This document shows, piece by piece, positions 36,471-48,456 of a DNA stretch of 64,000 nucleotides; the first letter of the stretch is position 1, and every line of letters starts with the position of its first letter. A program made the translations under genes and the position numbers. The DNA is from Orthonyx spaldingii (taxonomy: Eukaryota; Chordata; Aves; Passeriformes; Orthonychidae): positions 716-64,715 of the forward strand of contig VZTJ01002465.1 in NCBI GenBank assembly GCA_013397795.1, given 5' to 3'. The notes beneath the pieces were generated by a model, which did no database searches, had not been told where the DNA came from, and worked only from the letters and a program-made list of their open reading frames with translations.

Positions 36471-36867
36471 TGCTGGTGGATGAAAAAAAACCTGGCTGGT
36501 GAAGCCCAGGGAAGGGATGGGAGTGATTTCTCCCCTCAGCAGAGGGAATGCAGCGCTCTGCCCTATCTAATCTCACTATAGCAACGGGAAGACCTTGGCA
36601 ACCCTGATCTTTACAGTTATTAAGATGGGAGTGGGAAGAGTCGGGAGCACAGTGCCAAGGGATGCTCGGCCAAGAGCCCGGCTGCCAAGGAAATGAAGCA
36701 TCCTGTCTCACTCAGTTGGATGGAGGGTCTGCCAAGCTCCCAGAGTGGGGCAGCAGCCCAAAGCTGGCTCCCCAAAACTTTCTTGTGGTAGCTTTTTATG
36801 CCAAAGAGGACACATGCATCTCCTCATCACACCCTGGAGAAGGATCTCCAACCCCTGCTGCTTGGCA

Positions 36868-37295
36868 GGAAGCTGGAGGAAGCCACAGAGATGCTCCGAG
36901 GGCTGGAGCCCCTCTGCTCTGCAGCCCGGCTGGTAGAGCTGGCAGCATTCACCTGCAGAAGAGAAGGCTCCAGAGAGACCTCAGAGCCCCTGCCAGTACC
37001 TAAAAGAGGCTTCTAAGAAAGATGCAGACAAACTTTTTAGCAGGGCCTACTGCAGTATGATCTCAGATTTAGAAAGAATAGGTTTAGACTAGGTAGAAGG
37101 ATGGAATTTTTAACACTGAGGGTGGTGAAGCCCTGGCACAGGTTGCCCAGAGAAGTTGTGGCTGCCCCATCCCTGGAAGTGTCCAAGGCCAGGCTGGGTG
37201 GGGCTCTGAGCAACCTGGTCTATTTCAAGACATCCCTCCTCATTGCAGGGGGTTGGAGAAGATGATCTTCCAACCTAGACTATTATAGGATTCCC
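36868..37295 (+). repeat. CR1 fragment, sense, about 430 bp
   Basis: It starts 'ggaagctggaggaagccacagagatg'. It includes 'agaagagaaggctccagagag', 'aaactttttagcagggcctac' and 'agaagttgtggctgccccatcc', and ends 'agactattataggattcc'. Confidence 0.92.
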
Positions 37296-37534
37296 TAATT
37301 CCCCCAAAGCTCCGAGAAGATGCTATGCTCAGCACCAGGGGTCAAGTCTGCAGGCAGATGTTCTCCCTCAGCCCCAAATTCAGCCACAAGGACATGCCCA
37401 GACAGGATGGGGACAAGGAGACTCCCCCATAGCTGCCACCCAGCCTGGGGCTGCCAGCAACCTGCCCCACTGCCATCACCAGAGATTGCTCACTCTTGGC
37501 TCCCACCAGGATGATTCACCCTCAAATGCAAAGG
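37296..37534. other. Sequence just past the putative minus-strand poly(A) site
   Basis: No gene or repeat is recognised. On the minus strand the first bases after the proposed cleavage site are T/G-rich ('tttgtgcctttgcatttgag'), as expected of a downstream poly(A) element. Confidence 0.4.
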
Positions 37535-37683
37535 CACAAAGTGCTCGGATCAGTTTATTGCAAAATAGTACATCTTGGTGACTGCCTGGCCCAGAGCCAC
37601 TTCAGTCCCGGGCTCCCAGACAGCGGGGCCAGCCCCAGGGCTACCCTGGAGGCCACCAGCTCCTGCCCGTCGCTTGGTCCCAC
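37535..37683 (-). CDS. Candidate 3'-terminal exon with poly(A) signal, unknown gene
   Basis: On the minus strand a strong pyrimidine tract and acceptor ('cagctctctgctctgtccag') is followed by a GC-rich segment that ends in AATAAA (plus-strand 37554-37559). A T/G-rich downstream element follows, so acceptor, signal and downstream element are in the right order for a last exon of about 150 bp. Two frames are open almost to the end: one stops at a TAA that overlaps the AATAAA, the other at TGA just after it. The third frame, the one that would follow directly from the 55.6-kb exon in phase, stops after about 14 codons. The exon could therefore be coding through an intervening exon, mostly 3' UTR, or part of a non-coding transcript. 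Confidence 0.4.
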
Positions 37684-40046
37684 CTGGACAGAGCAGAGAG
37701 CTGTGAGACTTCTCCCTTACCAAAGAGGGGTACTTCACTAAGACCTCATTAGTCCTGTATCCCCCTAAAAGGGGACTTCAGGCTGCTAGGATCTGTAAAA
37801 CCAGACCCCACAGCTCACTGATCAGCCCTGAACATCTCCCACCTATTCTGCAGCACCAACTCACCATGACAGACACTCACCACAACAGGCTACTGACTCA
37901 GGGAGGGCTGCCTGGGGACCCTCCAAGGCTAAACTGCTACTGCTTCCATTCACCCTGCCAGTAGAATAACACTAATAATCCATAACAAACTTCCAAGGCA
38001 GCGTGAGTCAGTCTTTTTGGTGGCAGAAGTTGTGTTTGTCTCTAGCACTGCTCTTCTTGGCACCTTGAAGTCCTGGGATCACGTTCCTCCCATAGCTTCC
38101 TCTACTACCAATTTCCACAAAAATTCAGCTGTTTCTTTCCTTTCAGCAGCCTGATTAGCCCAAGGTTTCTTCTCCAGACTCTAAAGAACTGTCCCACAAC
38201 CCAACCCTAGCAGAGGTGCATGTCCCCAGCTCACAGCAGCTGAGACAGCCCTCACTGCTCCATGCTACCTGCTACTCTCCAGCAAGAGTACTGGAACCTT
38301 CCTCACCACCAAAGTCCCCAGCTGACTTCCAGCCACATTCCTTGTGAACCCAGTGCTAACTCCTCCAGAGTTTACCAGCATTACAATATAGAACAGGCAA
38401 CTGGGCCAACTCCAGACAGAACTAGATGCTGTTGGTCATTTTTTCCAAGGAAAAGAAAGAGAGGAAGCCCCCACTCAGCTCTGTTGGGTGAAAAACATCA
38501 GGGCAAGCAGTGTTAAAATACCATTATGAATGGAGAACCAGCAGGAAAAGAAAGTGCTAGATTAGACAAAACAATTTGATTTTCATTCAAATTCAATTCA
38601 CTTAATCAATTCATTAACTGATTAAATCAATTAATTTTCAACTTTCAATTCATTTAATCCATGATTCCCACCCCTCAGCCAGCTCTTCAGATGGTGAATA
38701 TCGATCAAGTTCCATGGAGCTCTGCTGATAGTCACCTATCTATCCAATCCCTTAGGACTCTCTTGAGTGTTCAGAGGTTTTGCTTGCTTTATTTTTTTTT
38801 TTTTTTTGACTGGACTGGAAAGTACCTCAGTCAAAACACACAGTGCCCTTGGTGCACATTAAAACAAAAAGCTCTCGGAGACAAATGTCAAGATTTTAAT
38901 AATTTGACCTTATCTGGACAAAACCAGCATGCTGCCACCTTCCCTGTGTCCCCTCCATGCAGGCAGGTACCAGGGCTGCCAACAGGCTGCTGGGCCATGT
39001 GCTGGCTGTCCCAGCAGAGGGAATGCTGCTGGGTAGAGCAGAGGTGGTAAATCAAAATGCAGCGAGACAGTGTGTCACCCCAGGGTCCTGTTCCAGCCTC
39101 AGACACCCGCCAGCACCAGGGACCAGCAGGCTCTTTATCTTGTCACCGGTGACTAAGAGCATCCCTGGCATGACGGTACCACAAAAATACAGGTGACGGG
39201 AAATGGCCCTTTTCCAAGGAGGACGGATCCTTTATTACGTCCTGTTTATCTCCCATATTACTGAAGGGAAAGCCATGAAGCATGCGATCCTTTCAGGTTC
39301 CCTGAATCCACTTAGATTTTATCTCTGGAGCTGGAGCTTTCCAGGAATGAAATAGCTGCAAGACACAACGTGGATGAAACGAAATCAAATAGAGAGTCTC
39401 CAACATGAAAGGCAAAGTAAAAGGATGACAGCACTAGTTATACGGAAGGAGAAATAGAAAGGAAAGGAAATTAAAAGCAATTAAACGGAATTAATTAGAA
39501 GGTATGATGGAGCTATGAAAGAGGAAAAACAGCTATGCAGAGTTCACTAAATACCCCCAAACTTTTAATTGTCACACTTGGAACTGCAAGCCCTGGAGGT
39601 TCAAAACCCCCTGAGCAGTTTCCAAACGAAAAAAATTCCCATGGCTTAAACAAATTACTTCTTTGCCTCTAAGTCTGAATGGCAGACAAGATTCTGAGCT
39701 TCTCCTCCAAACCATAAAGACAGAAGTGTATCCTGTTCTCCCCTTCAGTCCACTGACCAAAGTGGACAGCCCACGGCAGCATCAGATACCAGGAGCTGGG
39801 GCTTCAAGTAGAATGTTCATGCTGTTGTCCCAAGATTTGGGCTGAATCATTTGCATCTACCCAATGTTCCTGGTAGGGTTTTCGCAGTGCCCTGGAGGTT
39901 TTCGGGCCACCATCTGTGCTTGAAGTCACCAGGATGAGACTTGCTGCTGGGTTAGTCCTGGGGGAGATGGCTGGCACCTGGAGCATCTCACCTCCCATCA
40001 AAATGCACTGTCTGCATTTTCCACTAAAACATAACAGGCCTTTCCA
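37684..40046. other. Non-coding sequence, possibly intronic
   Basis: No supported exon. It holds an AT-rich degenerate 'aattcatttaatc'-type simple repeat at about 38577-38660 and a T-run at 38790-38806. An AT-rich repeat-free stretch at 39180-39520 ('acggaattaattagaagg') could be regulatory. Confidence 0.45.
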
Positions 40047-40285
40047 CAGGATCACAGGACATTTTGGATTGGAAGGGACCTTACAGACCATCTTGACCAT
40101 GGGCAGAGACACCTTCCACTATCCCAGATGGCTCCAAGCCCCATCCAACCTGGCCTTGGACACTCCCAGGGATGGGGCAGCCACAGCTTCTCTAGGCAAC
40201 CTGTGCCAGGGCCTCCCCACCCTCACAGGGAACAACTCCTTTCCAATATTCCATCTAACCCTGCCCTCTGGCAGTTAAAAACTTG
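40047..40285 (-). repeat. CR1 3' end, antisense, about 240 bp
   Basis: It starts 'ggatcacaggacattttggattgg'. It includes 'acactcccagggatggggc' and 'ttctctaggcaacctgtgcc', and ends 'catctaaccctgccctctggc'. It is of the young subfamily type. Confidence 0.92.
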
Positions 40286-40679
40286 ATCATCATCCCCAGT
40301 TCTGAACCAGAATGAGGTTCTAAATCAAAACATGGCCATGCAAAGGGCTGCAGAGAGCAGGAATCCCCTGTTTCTCCAGGCCTTTTGCGTGGTTCCCTTT
40401 GCCAACCACCTTGGTTTTACCCTGTGAAGTGAGGAGGTTCCCTCTGGAGATCAAAAAGTCCCTTATTAAGGGAATAGTGGCGATGGCTGGGAGGAGCAAC
40501 AAGAGGTCGTAAAAAAAGCAGGCAGACACTGTTTGTCTTGGCCTTCTGGGCTTGTATTATTTTCCTGGGATGCAAGCTCCAGTCCCATGCTGAAAGCAAG
40601 GACGCATGAAACAGAGACGGGGCTGCCTTGCCAACGTGGAGTTTGTTTCGGAATCAACTCACCCGGCATTTCCGTGCAG
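40286..40679. other. Unique non-coding sequence
   Basis: No repeat is recognised. The last 100 bp are CpG-richer than the surroundings and lead into the next entry. Confidence 0.4.
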
Positions 40680-40810
40680 GAAGGAGACAGTGGGGCTGCA
40701 CAGCCAGAGCTGCTGGAAGGTGCCTGGAAAGCACTGGCCAAATCCTTCAGGCTTGGGGTGCATGCACAGCTGTGGTCCATACGGCACTCCAAAAAAACCC
40801 ATACAGGGAG
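40680..40810 (+). CDS. Weak candidate internal exon, unknown protein
   Basis: A 'catttccgtgcag' acceptor opens a 131-bp segment in phase 0. It encodes EGDSGAAQPELLEGAWKALA and ends in HTGR before a good GTAAGC donor. The segment has natural-looking composition and both splice signals. The opposite strand is also open here, with a GTGAGT donor at its other end, so the signal is ambiguous. No partner exon was identified. It could be a chance open segment. Confidence 0.22.
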
Positions 40811-43800
40811 GTAAGCAAAGTATAAAGCGCCCTGTGGTCTTTCCATGTTCCCCATTCATCCATTCATGCTTGATTCCATCAGCTATAAGGGAGATCATGT
40901 ACAGGTATATAGGGACCGTGCCAAAGGCTATGTCCCCATCCCCTGCACCAGCCCTGCCACCCCCTCTGCCTCGGCCACTGCCATCTTCAGAGATCCACAA
41001 AGCCTTGGCTGTGTTTAATTAAGTGACCTCACGCTGATTTACATAACAATAACCCTGCTTCCTAACATACCAGCTTCAGGCAGCTCCCTCCAGTGACAGA
41101 ACCACACTACTCCAAGGAAAGGGAGAACTTCATTATCAGTTACCCATAATAATTCAGAGTTAAAAAAATATCTCATTTATATTAAAGGCACAGCTAATGT
41201 GACACAAAAATCAACTCATTTTTAACCCAAGTCTAGAGAGGAATTTTTTCCTGGTTTTTTTTTTTTTTGCTTGAACTGTTTTTGCTTGGACTGTTTCATG
41301 CTCTGAAGTTAATTATAACTATTTAGCTTTATACATCACTTGCTCAGAAAGTTACAAGCCTCCCAGATCTCCCTAGTTTATTTGGGACCGGGGTTTGAAA
41401 GTCACAGCTGTCACCAGCCCAAATTCCATTAGGGAGATTAATCTTTCCCAAGATGTGTCTTTGGGAAGGTCTGAATCACACGGTTGGATCCTGCTCTTGG
41501 TTATGTGGTGTTACAAGAATTGCAAGAAGTGGAGGAAAAATAAAGCTGGACTGGCAAGCATCAAACCTCCTGCTGCGGGACTGGACAGGGGCATTTGAGA
41601 CTTTTGAGTAAAGTATTTATGCCCCATGCCACAAAGCAGAGCTCTGCCCCAGTCCTGGATCTGCCAGGCACTGGGGCAAGTTAATAAAATTAATAGCAAT
41701 AACCAAATTGTGCTTGGGAAAGTCAACAGAGCATCAACCAGTGGTCTTACCTACGTGATGGATGGGGAAGTTTTAGCTGCTGGTCCCTGGTGATGTTTAT
41801 GGAGACCCTCTGCTGCTCTGGGGTGTGCCATGGATGACAGTCCTTATTCCTAAATTAGGGGAACCTCTTATTCCTCAGGGCTGAATTAACTCAAATTAAT
41901 TCAAAGGAAGCAGTGAGGGAACAGCCCATCCATCCCATGGCAAACACCAGGTACAGCTGGGACAACCAGCCTGTGAACAACCCCTGCAAACAGCCTGCAC
42001 CTCCGTCCCCCCAGCCCTCCCACCTTGTCATCCATCCACAGGAGCAAAACAAAAGCTTTGGGTTTTAGTTAAAAGAGAAGAGCATCAAATAAGTGTCTTG
42101 CCATCCACACTGAGAACACAGGCAGCACCTACAAGGAAGAAATAAGTTTAAGCCACTAGATCTCAGGCTAACTCAAAGCAAACCCTGAAGAGTCATCAGA
42201 TATTTCTTACATACTCCTACATAGACACCAAAGGGACAAAAGGAACTGCCTGGCAGGGGAGGAACTGGTACAGCTTCAAGTGAAGAGTTGCACTTACAGG
42301 GGAGTTGGTACAAAGAGGTACCAGTGTGCAATGCCTCCTTCCTGGCTCTGCTGCCTGCAACATGCAGGGAAACACAAATCAGGAGCAGGTTTTGTGCTGG
42401 AGTAGAATCTGCTGAAAGGTTTTCTCAGTGCATCTCAAAAGTTGAGGACTTTCAGCAACTGCCAACCTGAAAATTCAGGAGGGAATCATGTGTGGTGTGG
42501 TTCTGCTGCAGTTAGTGAATGGAGAGCATCACCACTGGCCTGGAACCAGGCGTGGAATGGGATGGTGGTCTTCAACCAGATGTATGCCATTGCAACAAAG
42601 CTTTGAGGAGCACAACATTTGATTTGGGTTGGGGTTTCTGCCTGCCAAGTCAGGCTGCTTTGTGAATTAGCCCATTCCCTGCAGGGACCCAGGCCAGGAG
42701 TGCAAGGGATACAACTCAGCCGCACCTGCAGCAAACACCACTGGCATCAGAAGGCACAGGAAGACAAAAGTCACCTTTAATTTGGGGAACCTGAGATGGA
42801 TCAACATCACTTTTTCCTTATGAAAACAGCAGAATTCAGCTTATAAATTAAAAGGCTGCAGCCCGTAAGCGATTAGCATGCATTTCCCACTGCATAAGGC
42901 TATCATAGTCAAAATAACTGTTAAACCTCTTCTTCAAAGCACAGTCTTACAGAATTATTCTGCCTCAGGCTCCATTGAGTTTGCAGGGCCCTATATTTGT
43001 TCCTCAGCTGAGACAGTTGCAAGTTAAGCACTGAATGGCGGTGTTGCTGCTACAGGGATTGTGCAGCTAAATAATTCAGTAACCAATTACTGTTTAACAA
43101 TATCCCTCCCCATCATCCCAGCGTCAATCCATTATCCCAGGCCAAGAGAGCCCAGCAGAAAGGAGGCAGTGAGAAGCCTCCTTCTGATGTAAACACATTG
43201 ACTCGTGTATAAAATACAACTTATTGATCAGAAGACAAGGTATACAGCACATTTTATGGCATGCTAAATGAGGGTTGTAATGAATTGCTGCTTGCCTCTA
43301 GGTCATTTGTTTGATTGTCACCTAAGCAAACTGGTGAGGGCAAAAGGTCCTGCCTCTGGGACAGGTCCTGCTGATCAAAAGAAACAAGAGAAACAGAAAG
43401 CAGGACAGGATAATGCTCACTCTGTGCCCAGACCAGGAAAGCTGGTCTTCTCCCTCATTGCCAAAATGTATGAGACATAACTGTAGTTGATGCTTTCACC
43501 AACAGCATCAGGGCCACTTCACCCAAACGGGTCTTCAGCAAGGGCATCCAGCACTCCCCAGCTCAGATTCACCCTGCTCAGGACCTGGTCCTCCCAGCCT
43601 GTCACTGTGCCTGGGCTGGTATCTGAAAACACAGCTGATTTCACACTGAAAGGCTCACAGACACACAGCACATATGACTAGCTGCCCTCCTGGCTATGAG
43701 ACAAGGGCTGAAGCTGCTCTTCGTGCAGGGCATCGCCAGAGCTCACTCAGCCTTTCTCCACCACCGCAGCTCTGCAGAGAAATGCCTGGTTTTTAAAGAT

Positions 43801-44599
43801 ATCCCTCCTGCCTGCTTGGTTCCTCCTTTGTGTGGCTTTAAAGCTTTCTTCTGCGCAGCTATAAAAGGGTGTGAGGAAACTTGGAAAGGAAGCCCTGGGT
43901 GGTACAGACAACTGGAACAAGGAGCAATCTGTGCCCGGGGCAGGGGAGGGGGTGGCAGAGCCCACACAGTGCCAGGCTGAATCGCTGCCGGGGAGGAAAT
44001 GACACACCACACTATCCTGCTTTTGTCCAGGGGTGAGACCAAAATGCTCCAGAGAAAAAAGAAAGACCAAAAAGGGATAATTCTGCCTTGTGTTCTCCCT
44101 CCCCTCGCCTCCCTGCCACCTCCAGGCAGGCTACAGGTGACTGCCTCCACATCCTCGCTCCAGTGGACCATGGGGCATCGTGATCTGAGCAGCATCTGGT
44201 TTGGTTTAGCATCGGGCTTATACTTTCATGTTCCTCAGGTTTGTCCCTGCTTTTTAATTAGGAATCTAGGCCACAAGGCCACCCGTTGCTGAGACTGGCT
44301 GGGCAGCAGAGCCCAGGTGCAGGAACACCCTGCTCTGCTGCTCCCACCGCGAGCTGCCAGGGAAATGCCATGGGCAGGGGGGGACAGGCAGTGTCCCCAG
44401 CCCTGCCTATGTGCAAAGTGACACTCAGCACATGGCCAGTCGATGTGCCCACACTGGCGGCCTCCCCAGACCCCATCTCCCAAAGGACTGAGACTTCAGC
44501 AGGGCCCTGGCTGCACTTTCTGGAAACGAAGATTCAAAAATCTTTCAGCGTCATGTTTCCAAAGTCAAGCTCAAAACTTGGGTATTTTCCAACTCCCCA
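40811..44599. other. Non-coding sequence, possibly intronic
   Basis: Nearly 3.8 kb without a recognised repeat or supported gene. There is a T-run near 41259-41270. AT-rich, repeat-free stretches near 41010-41060 and 42830-43260 ('gcgattagcatgcatttccc') look slow-evolving. GC-richer DNA with open frames on both strands lies at 43.7-44.5 kb, without splice support. Confidence 0.4.
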
Positions 44600-44765
44600 C
44601 TCTCACCTCTCCTGCTCCCCCATCAGTGGTGCCTCCTTTACAAAAGCTGCGGGCTGTGGGATTTCCCCAGAGTTCATCACTGGGATAATCCCGTCCACAA
44701 GGGCTTGTCTCCTCCCTCGCCACAACTGAGTCTTGTCCTGGAGTCAGATCTTTCACCTGCAGCTC
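44600..44765 (+). repeat. Copy A of a diverged unknown dispersed repeat
   Basis: From 'cctctcctgctcccccatc' through 'gggataatcccgtccac' to 'cacctgcagctcatga', this aligns with the reverse complement of 46440-46630. By eye the core is about 75% identical, mostly differing by transitions, with one gap of about 20 bp. It is neither CR1 nor the LTR type seen in this window. Confidence 0.5.
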
Positions 44766-45173
44766 ATGAACCATTTCCCAAATGCCCAACCTCCCTCTGA
44801 AGCCCCACCACACAATATCATGTGGTTTTATTCAATCTCTCTCTTTTTCCTGGTGTTTCAGTATCTCAGTTTCAGTATCTCACCTGTTGTGTCTTCCCCT
44901 GTAAAAGGACCAGAACTGACACTTTAATCCTCAGACAAAACTCTCTCTGTATCTGGGCCACCTCTCACTCCTCACTTCAACCATAATGAAGACAAGCAAG
45001 GCACAGATGTCATTTTCATATAAATTAAGAAGCCCATCCTGAAAGCAACCAAAATCTCTACTGTACATACCCTTACTGATGGTGTACCTCATTAAAAACA
45101 AAACCCCAGAGGAACCCCAACTGAACAGCTGTCCACAGACACATGTTCTCTTCCTGCACCACATGAGAATTTT
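44766..45173. other. Unique non-coding sequence
   Basis: A small duplicated 'tcagtatctca' occurs near 44862-44882. Otherwise nothing is recognised. Confidence 0.4.
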
Positions 45174-45335
45174 GAAAGGTCAATACTAGGAAGAAATTCC
45201 TCCCTGTGAGGGTGGTGAGACCCTGGTACAGGGTGCCCAGAGAAGCTGTGGCTGCTCCATCCCTGGAAGCATCCAAGGCCAGCTTGGATGGGGCTTGGAG
45301 CACCTGGGATAGTGGGAGGCGTCCCTGCCCATGAG
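45174..45335 (+). repeat. CR1 fragment, sense, 3'-truncated
   Basis: It starts 'aaaggtcaatactaggaagaaattcc' and runs through 'agaagctgtggctgctccatcc' to 'gtccctgcccatgagg', where CR1 identity stops before the usual 3' end. The plus-oriented copy at 52.5 kb is broken at the same point. Confidence 0.9.
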
Positions 45336-46439
45336 GTTCCCTGCACCTTCAACTGATACCAATCATCACAGCATCCCTTCAGCCCAGCTCTCACTCTACA
45401 GACACCAGGGCTTCTTTGACTACACCAGCTATAAAACCCTCTGTCCACCCCACAGCTGGCTGGGGCCCTCAGTGCTAGAAGCTGTAAACAATAAAAACTC
45501 CCAAAATTATCAATTGCAGCAGACACACCCAGGTCATATTTTTCTTCTTCTGCATGTCAGAGCTTTTTCCTCTTTAAGGAAAACCCAGTGCTTCCCCTTT
45601 TATTCCTCTTTCAAATAACAATTTCCAAACTTTAAAGGCAAAATAATAAAAAACAAACCAGCTCTTCAGCCCCCTCTTTAGTTTAATATGAGCTGGAGGA
45701 CAGCGGGCCTTGCAAAGCTGGACAGTGAGTTGGATGATGGAAATGACTTGTCTTTTTCCCACTAAATTCATTTTTGTGGGGTTAACGTGCAACCCCACCC
45801 CTGCCCCCAGCTCCATCAGCAAAGAGGAAGATGGACGGGGAGCAAGCATGTGGCTTGGGGATTTTGGTGCCTTGTCAGGTCTGACTGAACCTCAGTGAGC
45901 TACAGCCCTTTTGCAAACAAAAACCAGAGGCAGAAGAGGGTCAGAAATGGTGCAGGTGTCTCAGCTGACACCACACCAGCCAGCACAAGGTCACCTTACT
46001 GAGTACACCCCGGTGAGGTACTCCCCAAGTAAAGACTGAAGATCTGCCACTTCTACATGGATCCAATCTCAAACAAGAAGGGCTGCAAACCTCCCTCGTG
46101 GAGCTCTGTGGTGCTCAGTCTGGACTGAGGAGGATTCTCTTTTCCTTTTGTCCTCTATGAAGATTCATCTTGAGCACCTCCAGCACCGAGGAAGAGCAAA
46201 ACCTGACCTCTGTCCCTCCAGAAAACAGCGTCCAGTGGCAGCACCAGCACAGCCCCCTTACCAAGCCCAACCATGCAGCAGAGCCACCTGTCACAACCTC
46301 CTCATCAGCACCCATCCCTCATCCATAGAGAAAAGCTACTCCATGCAGACACATGACCTCTTCACATTTCTAATTAATTACTATTGATAACCAATAGATG
46401 TGGCTGACCAGCAAACCTGCCTGCAGCAGAGTCTCCTCT
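45336..46439. other. Unique non-coding sequence
   Basis: I see nothing recognisable here. Confidence 0.45.
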
Positions 46440-46630
46440 CGCTCAGCTGATGAAGGACCTGACCTGGACAGGGTTGGACAGTGAGCTTGGCCTCTGGGGA
46501 GGGAGGAGGAGAGCCCATGGGAAGGTGCGGAAGGGATTATCCTGGCGATGGACCCCGAGGAAGACTCACAGCACAGCGTCAAAGTGATGGAGACACCTGA
46601 GATGGGGGAGCAGGAGAGGACAACCCCGAG
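46440..46630 (-). repeat. Copy B of a diverged unknown dispersed repeat
   Basis: This is the reverse-oriented partner of 44600-44765. On the plus strand it includes 'gggattatcctggcgatgg' and 'gagatgggggagcaggagagg'. A 'MGEQER'-type reading is shared with the minus strand of copy A. Stops upstream in both make a coding origin uncertain. Confidence 0.5.
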
Positions 46631-47532
46631 CATGAAGCACTGCAAACAGAAGGAAGATTTACCCCTCTGGGTCATCTCAATCACCTGAGTGTCCCCAGGA
46701 CATGAGTCACCAGAAACTCCTTAGTCAGCCCAGCCACCCCAGGCACCACCAGCCCCGGAGCCAGCGTGGTGTGGGGAGCCCTGGGGAAGCACTGAAAGGA
46801 GTCGTCAGCCTCAGGGCGCACTGTCTGAATGTTTGCATATTGGAAACCACATGAAAACACCCCCTAATACCAATAAAAATAGCGTTAAGAGCAAAGAGAA
46901 ATACAACTGCAAACATACTGCGGGTGCACACCCCATGCTGAACCCACCAGGGTGGCTGCCAAAACCCTCACAGATGTTGCCACCCCCAGGAGCTCATGGT
47001 GGAGCACCAGATGAGGCAGAGGGTGTGAGGAAAAGGCATTCAGCAGTACTCAGTGTGGCAGAAAAATGGTTTGTGCGTTGGGGTTCTTTTTTATAAATCA
47101 CACCTGCACATCATCCACCCATTTGTGTCCCTCCAGACTCATCCACACACTCACCACTTGCAAGCTACTTCCCAACAAGGACCAACTTTGTTAAGAAAAA
47201 GTACAGGGCCTGAGGCAAAATTAGCTTTTTGTCTCCCAAACAGGCAATTATCTCTTGCACAACTATGCAAGTCTAAAACGCAGGAGAGGCAATATTAAGT
47301 TTTACTAAAATGGTGCCTTTAAAGTACAAATTGTTGCAAGATGTGAAAATAATACGGAGGATTTGCAGTTGTGGAAAACTTGGAGCACTTTTTATTTTAT
47401 AGTTTTCAGGCATACCAGGCTGAAAAAAAAATCACAACTTTCAGCTGTGCTACACTCCATTTTTAGACTATTTTAGAGGAGGTAAAACAATCTGCTTCTC
47501 TGTTCCTCCTGAAGACCCACAGATATGTTCCC
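46631..47532. other. Unique non-coding sequence
   Basis: I see nothing recognisable here. Confidence 0.45.
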
Positions 47533-47845
47533 TTCAGTATTTAAAGGGAACTTATAAAAGAGATGGAAAGGGATTTTTTACATAGGCATGTAGTGACAGG
47601 ACAAGGGAGAAGCGTTTTAAACTCAGTGGGTAAATTTAGACTAGATGTTCCAAAGAAATCCTTCCCTGTGAGGGGGGATCGTTCCCTGTGAGATGAGGCC
47701 CTGGCACAGGTTGCCCAGAGAAGTTGTGGCTGCCCCATCCCTGGAAGTGTCCAAGGCCAGGCTGGACAAGGATTGGAGCAACCTGGGATAGTGGAAGGTG
47801 TCCTGGATGAGCTTTTAGAACCCTTCCAACCCAAACAATTTTACA
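47533..47845 (+). repeat. CR1 fragment, sense, about 310 bp
   Basis: It starts 'tcagtatttaaagggaactt' and includes 'gtgacaggacaagggagaagc' and 'aggttgcccagagaagttgtgg'. It ends 'cccttccaacccaaacaatttt'. The 'ttccctgtgag' motif is locally duplicated. Confidence 0.92.
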
Positions 47846-48346
47846 GAAGACATTAAAAAAGGTATCAAAACATAACACAGACCGTGCTCCTGGAGTCTGT
47901 ATGTACATGTACAGACAAATCTGCTTAAATGAGATACTCAAGTTGCATCAGCATCACAAAAAATTAAGTTAGCACTCTCTTTTTCATATTTTGAAGAGGT
48001 AACCTAAGATGGGTCATTTCTAACCTGATGCCATTAATTTACATGTTGATGTGTGTTTAGTGAAGCCTGTCTATCCTGGGTCACTTTAACCTTAAAAGCT
48101 GAACACAGGAAATTAACGCATTGCAATATTAATTACGTGTTATGAAAGGACTCATTTTACAGCCTAATAGGCTGAAACAGTTAAAAGAAACCCTGCTGCA
48201 TGCGTCCTGCTTACAATTCACATGGCAACTCTGCTTCTGAACAGGCTGACCAAGAAGTGTTTATCTTCTTGTGAGGAAAACAAACAACTGCATATCAAAC
48301 ATTAATTTAATTAATCCAGGGCATCAGCCAGCACCAGTTCTGCACC
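47846..48346. promoter_or_regulatory. Possible conserved non-coding element within unique DNA
   Basis: The 48005-48250 part is AT-rich and repeat-free. It has 'ccattaatttacatgttgatg', 'gcattgcaatattaattacg' and 'gctgcatgcgtcctg'. This looks like constrained regulatory DNA, but that is inference only. Confidence 0.2.
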
Positions 48347-48456
48347 AATCACAGAAGCACAGAATAAATACCCCAACCTGGAAAGACCCACAAGGACCAT
48401 CAAAGCCCAACTCCTGGCCCTGCACAGGACAGCCGAAACAATCACAATGCCTGATG
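48347..48456 (-). repeat. CR1 3' end, antisense (different subfamily)
   Basis: It starts 'atcacagaagcacagaataaa'. It continues 'ccccaacctggaaagaccc', then 'caaggaccatcaaagccc' and 'aactcctggccctgcacagg'. The wording differs from the commoner CR1 copies here. Confidence 0.75.
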
